Positions 18,245 through 27,286 of a stretch of DNA of 64,000 bases are shown piece after piece. A program made the position numbers and the translations under genes. How positions within the stretch are numbered: the stretch's first letter is position 1; each line of letters starts with the position of its first letter. Location of the stretch: positions 268,289 to 332,288 of the forward strand of contig NZ_FTOI01000002.1 in NCBI RefSeq assembly GCF_900156725.1, read 5' to 3'. The stretch comes from Kaistella chaponensis (GTDB taxonomy: Bacteria; Bacteroidota; Bacteroidia; Flavobacteriales; Weeksellaceae). The notes under the pieces are model-generated. The model saw only the letters and a program-made list of their open reading frames with translations. It did not search any database and had not been told where the DNA came from.

Positions 18245-19482
18245 AAGAATTATTAAAAACCAAAGTTACAGTTAGGTTGCGAAAAGCAGAGTTCCGAAAA
18301 GAATGGTTCATTTATTTGGAAAGTTATCCAGTGATGATTTCAGGTAAAAATGATCCTCAAAGAATTCGTGAATATTTGAACCGAAGTGTCACAACAGTAG
18401 AGTTTGACAAGAAAAGACCTGCGAGAACTACGGAAAATTCAGTTTCATTCAAACCAAAAAGAGATGATAATGGAATTATCGTTTGCAAAAGTGAAAATGA
18501 CCGCGAGACAATGTTTTACGCAGATTCATTACGGAAATTAAGACAGAGAGAATACGATAACATTGAACTTTACAACGAACTTGATATAATTCAGCAGGAG
18601 GAAAAAGAAAGATCTCAGGAGAATTTTATTAGATATTTTGATTTGCTTGTCAATAAAAGGCATAAAAATAATTCCGAATCTATTCAAGTCAATTGGTATC
18701 GCTCGATAGAATTTCTAAAAGATTTCGGAGGTGAAAAAATTATGTTTTCACAGATTAGCACAAAATTCTGTGAAAATTTCAAATCGTATTTGTTGACTGC
18801 AAAAAGTGGTAGCAATAAAGAAGCGATAATTTCTCAAAATACAGCTTCCACCTATTTTTCTGTTTTCAAGGCTGCATTGAAAGAAGCTTTCATTGACGGA
18901 TATTTTACAACTGATATTTCTGCCAAAATAAAATCAATTCCGCATGAAGAATCGAGAAGAGAATATTTAACGCTAGAAGAACTCAATACTTTAGTTGAAA
19001 CACCTTGCGAACTTGATGTTCTAAAACGTGCAGCACTTTTTTCTGCTTTGACAGGTTTGCGGCATTCCGATATTCAAAAATTAACGTGGAATGAAATTAA
19101 GATTGAAAACGATCAGGCAAGAATAAACTTCACTCAAAAAAAGACCAAAGGTGTTGAATATATGCCGATGTCTAAACAAGCTTTACAACTTTGCGGGGAA
19201 GTAGGTTCTTCGAATGAATTGGTGTTTAAAGATTTAACAAACCCAGCTTGGATTTCCCGACCAATTAAAAAATGGATTGAAAGCGCAGGTATAACCAAGA
19301 AAATAACTTTTCATAACTTCCGTCATACTTTTGCTACATTACAACTTTCCAGTGGAACTGATATTTACACCGTCAGTAAAATGCTTGGTCATACGAACGT
19401 AAAAACTACGCAGGTTTATGCAAAGGTTGTTGATGAAAAGAAAAACAAAGCTTCGACGGCTATTCATTTAAAAAATTTATAA
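18241..19482 (+). CDS. int: tyrosine site-specific integrase
   Basis: 413 aa. An N-terminal arm-binding region and a SAM-like core-binding domain (residues about 120-220) lead to the catalytic domain with the first arginine in ALTGLRHSDIQKLTW (about 271), HNFRHTFA (about 357), LGHTNVKTT and the nucleophile tyrosine in QVYAKV (about 391). All catalytic residues are present, so it should be active. It lies next to attL, as is usual, and is the recombinase for dnaK-end integration. Confidence 0.95.
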   Translation: MKELLKTKVTVRLRKAEFRKEWFIYLESYPVMISGKNDPQRIREYLNRSVTTVEFDKKRPARTTENSVSFKPKRDDNGIIVCKSENDRETMFYADSLRKLRQREYDNIELYNELDIIQQEEKERSQENFIRYFDLLVNKRHKNNSESIQVNWYRSIEFLKDFGGEKIMFSQISTKFCENFKSYLLTAKSGSNKEAIISQNTASTYFSVFKAALKEAFIDGYFTTDISAKIKSIPHEESRREYLTLEELNTLVETPCELDVLKRAALFSALTGLRHSDIQKLTWNEIKIENDQARINFTQKKTKGVEYMPMSKQALQLCGEVGSSNELVFKDLTNPAWISRPIKKWIESAGITKKITFHNFRHTFATLQLSSGTDIYTVSKMLGHTNVKTTQVYAKVVDEKKNKASTAIHLKNL

Positions 19483-19483
19483 A

Positions 19484-20275
19484 ATGAATTTGAAATATTT
19501 TGAATATATTGTTATTTACCTTTCGGTCCTGGTGGTATGTGTAGTCGTGGGGGCGTTAGCAAGAATCTCTTTTATTGGTAAAGGTGGTGATGAGTATACC
19601 GCAAATATTGTATTTTGGTCAATTACAGCATTAAGTATTTTATTTTATGCGATTATCATTTTGTTTCTTGATGTCATAATTGTTGGATTTAGAAAAATAT
19701 TTAGCAAAAAGAATAATTCCAAAAATTCTACTGTAGATTTTATTCCAACTAAAAATCATGAGAATATTACAATTGAGCAAAAAGAAATAATTGATGACAA
19801 TACAGCAAATCAGTTAATTGAGGATTCAAAGGAAAATATTGAGGATCAAACTATGGAAAAGGTACATCTTGAGTCTATAAGAAAAACCCAACTTCAGCAA
19901 AAGCAACAAATCGAAAGGGAGAAATTGCAAGTCGCTGTAGATTATACTCGAAATCAATTTGCATTATATTTAAAGGATGAAGATCTTGATGCACTTTGCG
20001 ACGCCGTAAATTTATATTCAGTAAAAGAAAATATTCTTAATAATATTTCTGTTTACACAGAGGACTTAACAAACCTAGACCTTTATCATTTCGGCTGGAA
20101 TATCTGGAATCATTTCAGACCTATAAAACAGGAAGAGGTTTCAAAATTATTAAAAAATGTTTTCGTTTCGCTTGATGATATTGATTTGGAAAGTATCAAA
20201 TCCCATTTGAAAGATGAACCTAAAAAAGGCATTATAAAAATTCAAGAAAACCTGGCAGACTACCAAAAGACATAA
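19484..20275 (+). CDS. membrane-anchored protein of the element, unknown function
   Basis: 263 aa. Two hydrophobic segments (residues about 8-27 and 42-68) are followed by a charged, Gln/Lys/Glu-rich coiled region and a C-terminal globular part with LDLYHFGWNIWNHFRPIKQEEVSKLLK. I have a general memory of similar proteins directly downstream of integrases in Bacteroidota elements but cannot name a function. It starts 1 nt after the integrase stop, clearly the same operon, and a strong hairpin follows. Confidence 0.7.
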   Translation: MNLKYFEYIVIYLSVLVVCVVVGALARISFIGKGGDEYTANIVFWSITALSILFYAIIILFLDVIIVGFRKIFSKKNNSKNSTVDFIPTKNHENITIEQKEIIDDNTANQLIEDSKENIEDQTMEKVHLESIRKTQLQQKQQIEREKLQVAVDYTRNQFALYLKDEDLDALCDAVNLYSVKENILNNISVYTEDLTNLDLYHFGWNIWNHFRPIKQEEVSKLLKNVFVSLDDIDLESIKSHLKDEPKKGIIKIQENLADYQKT

Positions 20276-20300
20276 AAAATCACAAAACGAAGTGTATTTT

Positions 20301-20358
20301 AAGTGATTCCTCTGTGATTGCATGTTTACGGCCATCACAGAGGAATCACTTTTTTTCT
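20301..20358 (+). terminator. strong hairpin with 18-bp perfect stem
   Basis: AAGTGATTCCTCTGTGAT (20301-20318) and its exact complement (20334-20351) flank a 15-nt loop and run into seven T. It ends the integrase operon; it could also act as a protein-binding inverted repeat. Confidence 0.8.
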
Positions 20359-20387
20359 TTGCACCATAACAATCAAAAACAACAGTT

Positions 20388-20765
20388 ATGGAGAGTAATG
20401 AAATCTCATTCGAAAACCTGCCAAAAGCAGTGGCACATCTGGTCAGCGAAATTGCTATAATAAAACTTTTGGTAGAAGTAAAGCAACCACAGCAAGTTCC
20501 TCAAAAAAGAATTCCGATAGATATAACGGAAGCCTGCCAAATTATTGGAAAGGCCAAACCTACCGTTTACACTATGGTACGGAAAAGATTAATTCCGTGC
20601 TATAAAAATGGTAAGAAACTCTATTTTTTTGAAGATGAATTATTAGAATGGATTTCTAAAGGAAGGAAGAAAACTTTACAGGAAATTGAATCTGAAGCAA
20701 CCGCAGATTTCAAAAAGAATTTTAGAAAAACTTCAGCAGAATGTAATCTAAAATTCAAATCATGA
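20388..20765 (+). CDS. excisionase-like helix-turn-helix protein
   Basis: 125 aa. A central MerR/Xis-type HTH: IDITEACQIIGKAKPTVYTMVRKRLIPCYKNGKKLYFFEDELLEWI (residues about 44-90). The N-terminal helix resembles other small HTH proteins that precede primase genes in Bacteroidota mobilizable elements. It overlaps the primase-helicase start by four nt. It likely regulates excision or replication; the exact target is unknown. Confidence 0.8.
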   Translation: MESNEISFENLPKAVAHLVSEIAIIKLLVEVKQPQQVPQKRIPIDITEACQIIGKAKPTVYTMVRKRLIPCYKNGKKLYFFEDELLEWISKGRKKTLQEIESEATADFKKNFRKTSAECNLKFKS

Positions 20766-22000
20766 GCACAGAAATCCCTTATTTAAGAGTCGGAACTTCC
20801 TTTTACAAAACCATTGAAAAGCCACTGATTTCAGGTGATAAAATTTCAATTCTTGTCCGCTGGAATCGAGAAACGATCATAAGCGACCACGGAAAAACAT
20901 ACGTTTCAAGCGTTCCGAAATTTGATGGATTTTGCTGTATTCCCAGCCATTTGGATTATCAACAAGTTATTGAAGGATTCTACAATGTGTACAATGAAAT
21001 GCCTTTTCAACCAAATGATGAAAAAGCAGACCTTCAATCCATTAAAGAAAAAATTCCTTTTTCTCTGGATTTTATGCAGCATATTTTTGGTGAACAGATA
21101 GAATTGGGATTAGACTATTTAAAAATATTACTTTTATATCCCACGCAAATTCTACCTATACTTTGTCTGGTCAGCAAAGAAAGAGTTACTGGAAAAACAA
21201 CATTTATAAAATGGCTCAAATGTATTTTTGGGTTGAATATGACCTACATCAAAGGAGATTCATTTGGAAGTCAGTTTAACGCAGATTGGACATCAATGCT
21301 CATTGTTGCAATTGATGAAGTCTTCTTTGATAAAAAAGAGATCACCGAACGTTTAAAATATCTTTCTACCACAGATAAAGATAAAAAAGAAGCGAAAGGA
21401 AAAGACCGGGAGGAAGTCGATTTTTTTGCGAAGTTTATTCTCTGTTCCAACAATGAAGATAATTTTATTCAGATCGATGAAAACGAAGTGCGCTTCTGGA
21501 TTCTAAAAATTAAACCGATTAAATCCGAACGAACAGAATTTCTGCGTGATCTTAATGCTGAAATTCCATACTTCTTAAACTACTTGATACAAAGACCATT
21601 TCACAGTCAGAAGAAAACACGAATGTGGTTTACTCACACGGAACTCCGAACAACTGCCTTGCAAAAATTAGTCTGGAAAAATAATAACAAACTTGAATCC
21701 CGGATCATTGAATTATTGTTTGAATTTTTTGAAAGTGTAGAAGATCAAGAAATAAATGCAGTTCCACAAGATATTCTGAATATGCTTAACAAAATGTTTA
21801 AAAGCAGTTACTGGACAATCAATGATGTGCGAAAATTATTAAAGGAAATCTGGAAACTCGAACCGCAACAAAATTCTTTGGCTTATATCAAATACGACAT
21901 GGATTATGGCGGAAGTTTCTTTCAGCAAAATAAACTTGGACGCTATTTTACCATAAAAAGAAATTTTATTTCTCAAAAATTTGATGAAATGATGAGTTAG
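20762..22000 (+). CDS. primase-helicase-type SF3 ATPase (replication protein of the element)
   Basis: 412 aa. The ATPase core has the P-loop SKERVTGKTTFIKW (residues about 138-151; Ser replaces the first Gly), Walker B MLIVAIDEVFFD (about 178), then a KDKKEAKGKDREEVDFFAKFILCSNNEDNF block with the sensor Asn as in D5/SF3-like phage and plasmid helicases. The last codons contain partial TTTGATGA repeats that continue downstream. It probably unwinds the element DNA at its origin, together with the Toprim primase encoded next. Confidence 0.8.
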   Translation: MSTEIPYLRVGTSFYKTIEKPLISGDKISILVRWNRETIISDHGKTYVSSVPKFDGFCCIPSHLDYQQVIEGFYNVYNEMPFQPNDEKADLQSIKEKIPFSLDFMQHIFGEQIELGLDYLKILLLYPTQILPILCLVSKERVTGKTTFIKWLKCIFGLNMTYIKGDSFGSQFNADWTSMLIVAIDEVFFDKKEITERLKYLSTTDKDKKEAKGKDREEVDFFAKFILCSNNEDNFIQIDENEVRFWILKIKPIKSERTEFLRDLNAEIPYFLNYLIQRPFHSQKKTRMWFTHTELRTTALQKLVWKNNNKLESRIIELLFEFFESVEDQEINAVPQDILNMLNKMFKSSYWTINDVRKLLKEIWKLEPQQNSLAYIKYDMDYGGSFFQQNKLGRYFTIKRNFISQKFDEMMS

Positions 22001-22032
22001 TTGATAATGAAAAGAAAATCAATGACTTACTA

Positions 22033-22178
22033 CTCATCAAAAGCCTCATCAAATTTATATACCGTCATTTTTGATGAGTGTTTGATGAGAGAAAAAATAC
22101 AAGTTTGATGAGACGATGAGAGTTTGATGAGTGTATAACTAAATGATATACAATTAAATACAGTGTCTTCTCATCAAA
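22033..22178. repeat. iteron-like cluster: seven copies of TTTGATGAG in both orientations
   Basis: Exact copies: forward at 22070, 22081, 22104 and 22123; reverse (CTCATCAAA) at 22033, 22045 and 22170. Near-copies extend into the end of the helicase gene and around 22115 and 22178. The cluster lies between the helicase and primase genes, the place expected for a replication origin or an autoregulatory operator. There is no other gene in 22001-22221. Confidence 0.7.
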
Positions 22179-22221
22179 TCATCAAACTTTTTCTAAAACT
22201 CAACCCCTAAACTTTACAGCA

Positions 22222-23109
22222 ATGAACTGCACACAATTTAATAAAATATCTGTGGAAAAGATCCTACAATCACTCGGACATTTTCCCATAAAACAAAATG
22301 AAAAAGAAGCATGGTATCTAAATCCATTTGCTTCAGAAAACCACGCCTCTTTCAAAATCAATAAAAACCTCAATTATTGGTATTTATTTTCTGAAGGAAT
22401 TGGTGGGAACAATATCGATTTCATGAAGAAATATTTGAACGCTTCAATTAGCGAAGTATTGCTTTGGGCAGAAAATCAAAATTATTCTTCTTTTCAAAAT
22501 CAAAGAATTCTTCCTAATCTGAAATTAAGAAACCTATCTAAAAATTATCAGATAGCTGAAGTAAAGGAAATCCAACATCCTGCACTTTTGGACTATTTAC
22601 AAAGCCGTAAAGTCGAAAGTCAAATCGAATTCCTAAAAGAGATCCATTATCAGTTGAACGGTAAAAACTATTTTGGAATTGGTTTCAAAAACGATTCAGG
22701 TGGTTATGAAATCCGAAACGCTTATTCGAAAATTTGTTTGGGTAAAAAAGATATTACCACCATAATAAATAACTCAAAATCGCTTCTGATTTTTGAAGGT
22801 TTTTTTGATTTCCTCTCCTTTAAAAATATTGAAAAATCATTAGAAAATGAACCTTCAGATTACATGATTTTGAATTCAGTTTCGATGATTCATAAGATTA
22901 AAAATTCACTTGAAAATTATGAAAAAATAGACCTCTATTTTGATAATGACGAAGCAGGAAATTGCGCCGTTGAAATCATCAAAAATGAAAGAATTGAAGC
23001 AGAAGATTGTAGGGTTTTGTATTCCGATTTTAAGGATTTAAATGATTGGTTGATTCATAAAAATCCACAAAATGATAATCTACAATCGTTAAATAGAAGG
23101 AGGTATTAG
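22222..23109 (+). CDS. Toprim-domain primase (DnaG-like)
   Basis: 295 aa. The N-terminal part (AWYLNPFASENHASFKINK...WYLFSEGIGGNNIDFMKKY) resembles the CHC2-type primase zinc domain but without its cysteines. The C-terminal Toprim fold has SLLIFEGFFDFLSF (Glu, about residue 190) and IDLYFDNDEAGNCAVE (DxD, about 240). It synthesises primers for element replication after excision or transfer. It follows the iteron cluster and precedes the mobilization genes. Confidence 0.88.
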   Translation: MNCTQFNKISVEKILQSLGHFPIKQNEKEAWYLNPFASENHASFKINKNLNYWYLFSEGIGGNNIDFMKKYLNASISEVLLWAENQNYSSFQNQRILPNLKLRNLSKNYQIAEVKEIQHPALLDYLQSRKVESQIEFLKEIHYQLNGKNYFGIGFKNDSGGYEIRNAYSKICLGKKDITTIINNSKSLLIFEGFFDFLSFKNIEKSLENEPSDYMILNSVSMIHKIKNSLENYEKIDLYFDNDEAGNCAVEIIKNERIEAEDCRVLYSDFKDLNDWLIHKNPQNDNLQSLNRRRY

Positions 23110-23292
23110 CATAAAAGAAACAGTAAAAAGACCTGCGTAAAAGGTGACGGTCAAAATATGGTTAGATGGTAGTGCAAAAAGTACCCATTGTTTACAATAA
23201 GCGTTTCACGCTTTTTATAAAATTGGGATTTTTGATTTCTTCCTATCGTCAGAAATACAATTTACAGTAAATAACAAAATAAAAATTTAAAC
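23110..23292 (+). other. candidate origin of transfer region
   Basis: 183 nt with no gene, directly upstream of the mobC-like and relaxase genes, where oriT usually lies. It holds an inverted repeat AAGCGT-TTC-ACGCTT (23199-23213). No nic consensus could be confirmed by eye. Confidence 0.35.
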
Positions 23293-23745
23293 ATGAAACA
23301 AGATTTTTTTAAAAAATTTGTGCAAAAAGCAGCACAGGAAAATGAGCAAAAATTGAATGCTGAAAAAAGAAAAAATCACTTCAAAGATTTAGGTCGAAGA
23401 GGTGGTTTGAAAAAGAAATCTGATCCACAATTAACAAGAATAATTTCCTTTAGAATGACTGAAAGTGCATATCAGATTGAGTTAAAAAAAGCCGAGAAAG
23501 TCAAGTTGAAATTATCAACTTTTGCCCGAATGGTTTACCATGGAAAAGTGCTGAAAATTGACGAATTTAAAACCGATGAAATTTTGTTGGAATACGGAAA
23601 TAATTTTAAAAGAATTAAAAATTTACTGCGCCACAGAGAATGGAATGTTTTCTCAAATAAAAAGAAAATTATTGTAGAGATCGAAGAAATAATCGAACTC
23701 ATTCGTCAACATTTATACTCAAAAATGAACGAAAAAAATAAATAA
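23293..23745 (+). CDS. mobC: MobC-like relaxosome accessory protein
   Basis: 150 aa, basic. After a Lys-rich N-terminus (DLGRRGGLKKKSDPQ) comes a ribbon-helix-helix-like segment TRIISFRMTESAYQIELKKAEKVKLKLSTFARMVYHGK and a helical tail with NFKRIKNLLRH, the pattern of MobC/BmgB-type oriT-binding proteins. Its stop overlaps the relaxase start by one base. It recruits the relaxase to oriT. Confidence 0.85.
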   Translation: MKQDFFKKFVQKAAQENEQKLNAEKRKNHFKDLGRRGGLKKKSDPQLTRIISFRMTESAYQIELKKAEKVKLKLSTFARMVYHGKVLKIDEFKTDEILLEYGNNFKRIKNLLRHREWNVFSNKKKIIVEIEEIIELIRQHLYSKMNEKNK

Positions 23746-24905
23746 TGAACAATTCTGCAACAACTAGAATGATCTCCAAGATCGCATTAGAATATAACGG
23801 AAACGACAAAGGAATGGCGAAACTTGCTGCAGTTAATTTTCTTTTGGGCAGCAATCCAGAAGATCAATTTCAGGAAATGAAAATTGTTGCAGACCGGAAT
23901 TCCAAAGTTAAAAAATGGGCGTTAACTGGATACATTTCTCCACAGGAAGATATCGGCAAGTCGCTTTCCGACGAAGAATTGAAAGACATTGCGATAGAAG
24001 CATTAAAGAAAGTTGGCGTTACGGATCAAAATCAATTCCGCTTGGATATCCACAATAGTACAAAGCAAAAACACATTCATTTTGTGGTCAATAGAATGAA
24101 TATTCATGGAAAATGTACGGTAAAATCGCGTAAAATTGGTGAAAGATTCGGTGAAGCAGTCCGCCAAATTTGTCAGGAACGAAATCTGAAAACCGATGTA
24201 GAAATTGGAATTGAAAAGAAAGCAGAAATGCTGAAAAATCTTATTCAGAGTTTGAAGTGCTCCAATAATTTTGATGAATTAATTTCAGAAATGAGGAAAA
24301 GAGGCTTTTTAACTGAACTTTCTAAAAATGAAAAAATTGGAATTTCGGGAATGCGAATCATTTTGGAGAGCGACATCAATCATCAAACCGAACGACAATA
24401 CAAACCGGGGTATAAACTTTCAGAAATAACATCAAGTCTCAAAATAGCGGAAATCAAAATTGTTTTTGATTTAAAAAATATCGTGAATCAGGAATTAAAA
24501 GCATCTTCAACTTTGAAAGAACTTCGGGATAATCTGTATCGGCAAGGATGGGCGATGAAAGTTCAATTTAAAAACGAATTCCGACCCAAACAAATTAATC
24601 AAGTTCAAGATATCTGGATCAAAAGAGTTGCAACCACAACTACCAATCAGCAGAAAGATGGTTTCTTTTACAAGAAATACGAGGGATTTTCTCTTTCTGC
24701 AATTGGTGGCGATTATCAGAATATTGAAAGACTATTAAATACTGCCGCACAATTGTCAAATCAATCTTCGATTTTTTCGGTCAGTAACAAGAATGAAAAT
24801 CTAGTAGAAATTGCTTTGGAAACAGTTGAAGAAATCCTAAAACCAAATTACGTTTCACAAGCGGAAGACGAATGGTGGAAAAAGAAGAAAAAATTTAATC
24901 GATAA
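23745..24905 (+). CDS. mobB: relaxase / mobilization nuclease (MobB/BmgA type)
   Basis: 386 aa. The N-terminal relaxase domain carries FRLDIHNSTKQKHIHFVVNRMN with the HxH metal site (residues about 100-125); a single catalytic tyrosine is expected near the N-terminus but I could not fix which one (EYNGN is a candidate). The C-terminal third is charged. It nicks at oriT and pilots the strand through a helper conjugation pore. It is translationally coupled to mobC. Confidence 0.88.
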   Translation: MNNSATTRMISKIALEYNGNDKGMAKLAAVNFLLGSNPEDQFQEMKIVADRNSKVKKWALTGYISPQEDIGKSLSDEELKDIAIEALKKVGVTDQNQFRLDIHNSTKQKHIHFVVNRMNIHGKCTVKSRKIGERFGEAVRQICQERNLKTDVEIGIEKKAEMLKNLIQSLKCSNNFDELISEMRKRGFLTELSKNEKIGISGMRIILESDINHQTERQYKPGYKLSEITSSLKIAEIKIVFDLKNIVNQELKASSTLKELRDNLYRQGWAMKVQFKNEFRPKQINQVQDIWIKRVATTTTNQQKDGFFYKKYEGFSLSAIGGDYQNIERLLNTAAQLSNQSSIFSVSNKNENLVEIALETVEEILKPNYVSQAEDEWWKKKKKFNR

Positions 24906-24917
24906 AAAAATATAAAA

Positions 24918-25568
24918 ATGGAAAGCAATAATCAAATTGAAGAATCTAAAACCGATGGATTCGAACTTTTAGAAAAAGTAATCAAATCAAACGAAGAGAA
25001 TATAAAATCAAATGAAGATAAAATTAAACTTTATGTGAAACTGAGATTTATGTTCGAAGATCATTTAAAGATGATGGGTCAGACTCAATTAGATTTTGAA
25101 GCGGTTGGCGAGACATATCAAGATGCAATGAAATTTCATGAATTAGAATCTGTAAAAAGAACTGAATTCTTAAAAAATATTCCCACCAAAATCGAAGCGG
25201 TTCTTTCGCCAGAAACAGTAGAAGATTTTGAGAAGATAAATTCAAAAATGAAAGAAATGAAAATCATAACATGGTCCGGCTTGGGAACGATGATTTTAGG
25301 AATTTTGATTTTAGTTATTTCTATCAATTTTGCTACGAACTGGTATAAAGAAAGCATAAAAGCGAAAAGTGAACTTCGCCAAAATATTTTAAATGAAATT
25401 GCTGGTGAAGGGAAAAAAATATATGATGAAAATGAGGTGAAAGTTTTGACTGAAAATACTAAATTGATGCAGCTCTGGATTAAAAATAATCCTAAAAAGG
25501 CGGAAGATTTTTTGAGGTTTAAGGATGGGTATGAAGCGAAAATTATTACTGAGAGACAAAGTGAGTAA
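24918..25568 (+). CDS. mobilization-locus membrane protein with coiled coil, unknown function
   Basis: 216 aa. An N-terminal coiled coil (residues about 15-45) and helical region lead to one transmembrane segment (SGLGTMILGILILVISINFA, about 118-138), then a cytoplasmic or periplasmic helical tail (LMQLWIKNNPKKAEDFLRF). It starts 12 nt after the relaxase stop, so it is part of the mob operon. It could couple the relaxosome to a transfer pore; this is positional inference only. Confidence 0.7.
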   Translation: MESNNQIEESKTDGFELLEKVIKSNEENIKSNEDKIKLYVKLRFMFEDHLKMMGQTQLDFEAVGETYQDAMKFHELESVKRTEFLKNIPTKIEAVLSPETVEDFEKINSKMKEMKIITWSGLGTMILGILILVISINFATNWYKESIKAKSELRQNILNEIAGEGKKIYDENEVKVLTENTKLMQLWIKNNPKKAEDFLRFKDGYEAKIITERQSE

Positions 25569-25589
25569 ATTTTAATTTTTAATGTTCGA

Positions 25590-25623
25590 GATGTCCAGTT
25601 TTTTAATTAAAAAACTGGATATC
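25590..25623. terminator. terminator-like palindrome after the mob operon
   Basis: Arms GATGTCCAGTTTTTT and AAAAAACTGGATATC (one mismatch) enclose AATT. It is symmetric, so it could stop transcription from either side. From here to 26041 only the repeat relic at 25791 was seen. Confidence 0.55.
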
Positions 25624-25790
25624 TTCTTAGTGATTAATATTATTAAATTTTTAAAACTACCTATTTTAAAGGATAATTAATAGTTTTATTATCAAATGAA
25701 CGTTTTCCATATAAGAGAATTATTATAGATAGGTGGTTTTAAATTTTCAGACATATATTGAAAATCAATCTACAAAAAAATGATAGTTAA

Positions 25791-25850
25791 GTGGGTGGTC
25801 AACTAGGTAGTCAAGTTGGTGGTCAAGTAATAGGATTAGCTAAAGCTTAA
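25791..25850 (+). pseudogene. remnant of a GGQ-repeat C-terminal tail
   Basis: The frame reads V-GGQ-L-GSQ-V-GGQ-V-IGLAKA then stop, with a stop codon directly before it. VGGQ-type repeats occur at the end of some AlbA_2/winged-helix ATP-binding proteins of Bacteroidota. Nothing else of such a gene is left in 25569-26041. It is a relic by appearance, but too short to be certain. Confidence 0.35.
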
Positions 25851-26041
25851 TATCAAGTATTTCTGTTAATAGTTGCTAATTTAAAGTTTAGATTCAAGTA
25901 AAAAATAGGAAATGTTTAGATAAATCCAAAATGATTTATAGTAAAAACCTTATGCTTTAATTTTAAAAACAAAGGTTTTGGTAATTAGTAAGTTCATTCT
26001 TAAATCAAATTATTTAATTTTGTTTATCCAATATCAGCAAT

Positions 26042-26788
26042 ATGAAAATACAAATAATCAGCGATTTACATCAAGAATTCGGTTGAAGTGAGCAGTCTTT
26101 TGATAATGCAGGTATAGTTATTTTGGCAGGAGATGTTAATGTTGGGACAAAAGGGATTGATTGGATAAAGGAAAAAATTCCAAATAAAACTATAATTTAT
26201 GTTTTAGGAAATCATGAATATTACAAAGGATCTTATCCAAAAACTTTAAATAAAATTAAAGCAGCAACGGAAGGATCAAATATTCATGTTTTGGAAAATT
26301 CTTATATTGATATTGAAAATGTTAGATTTCATGGATGTACTTTGTGGACAGACTTTTCTATCTTCGGAAACCCAGTGGAATACGGAATGATTTGTCAGCC
26401 AAGAATGAACGATTATAAAATGATAAAACGTGATCCTTCATATTATAAGATGCGTACAATTGATATTTTTAAAATCCATCAAATTTCTATAAAATGGCTA
26501 CAAGAAAGTTTGGAAAACTCTACACAACCAATAAATATCGTTGTAACGCACCATGCACCAAGTTTAAAATCAGTAGCTGAAGAATTTAAAACTGATCCAC
26601 TTACTTCTGCTTATGCATCAAATTTAGAAGATTTTATCTTACAATATTGCCCTGATTATTGGATTCATGGGCATATTCATACTCCCTCAAATTACACAAT
26701 AGGCAAAACCGAAATTATTTGTAATCCACATGGTTACATTGATGAACCTTATAATGGATATAATAAAGATCTGATTATTGATATTTAA
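26042..26788 (+). pseudogene. calcineurin-like metallophosphoesterase with an in-frame TGA at codon 15
   Basis: The frame starts MKIQIISDLHQEFG (D and H of the metal motif DxH), then TGA at 26084-26086, then continues open for 234 codons with AGDVNVG, LGNHEYYKG (GNHE), VVTHHAPS and WIHGHIHTPSN (GHxH). All metal-binding motifs are intact except that the first is cut off by the stop. Downstream restart (TTG at 26123) would lack DLH and should be inactive. Either a recent nonsense mutation, a sequencing error or read-through explains it. It is convergent with a small phosphatase gene. Confidence 0.8.
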
Positions 26789-26796
26789 TGGTATGA

Positions 26797-27177
26797 CTAT
26801 TCAAAATAAGGCTTCATTTTATTTTGTAATAACTCAATTAATTCCTTTTGATAGTATTTATATAAATCTGGAATATTCAAAACGATGATCTCTTTCTTCA
26901 GTTGGCCTTTTAAAGAATCATTAATTATTTTTTTGTGTCTATTTTCCATTACGAAAACTAAATCGGCTTGTTGCAAAAGTTCTAATGTTAAAGGATTTGT
27001 TCCTTCTTTTTCGCAAATTTTTAGATTAGTTCCGGCAGACGTAAAGCTATAATCAGGGTATGTCACACTGAAATAATCTTCTGCAGTTTTAGATCGCTGT
27101 TTATTAGCAGAGCACACGAATAAAATATTTTTAGAAGGACTATTCAAGTTATAGATGATTTTAACTCGAAAATACAA
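26797..27177 (-). CDS. low-molecular-weight protein tyrosine phosphatase-like protein
   Basis: Up to 126 aa. The P-loop CSANKQRS fits C-x5-R-S, and LNIPDLYKYYQ carries the general-acid Asp of the LMW-PTP family, so it is probably catalytic. There is no ATG; it would begin with TTG at 27177, or more plausibly the TTG at 27147 giving 116 aa, near the usual length. Targets are unknown. As a single cargo gene between the phosphoesterase and the restriction operon its role here is unclear. Confidence 0.75.
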   Translation of the reverse strand: MYFRVKIIYNLNSPSKNILFVCSANKQRSKTAEDYFSVTYPDYSFTSAGTNLKICEKEGTNPLTLELLQQADLVFVMENRHKKIINDSLKGQLKKEIIVLNIPDLYKYYQKELIELLQNKMKPYFE

Positions 27178-27286
27178 AATAAAGGGAATGGAAACTATTT
27201 ATTTTTGCTGATTTTACGGTTTGTCGTTTCGTTCTTTCTTAACGTTTTCTTATATTTAACAGTTTTAATAATTATAAAAGGAATTA

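Noticed and set aside
20762..22000. Defective P-loop in the primase-helicase (Ser for the first Gly)
   Set aside because: The GKT core and Walker B are intact, and I recall this variant as common in the family; probably not a defect.
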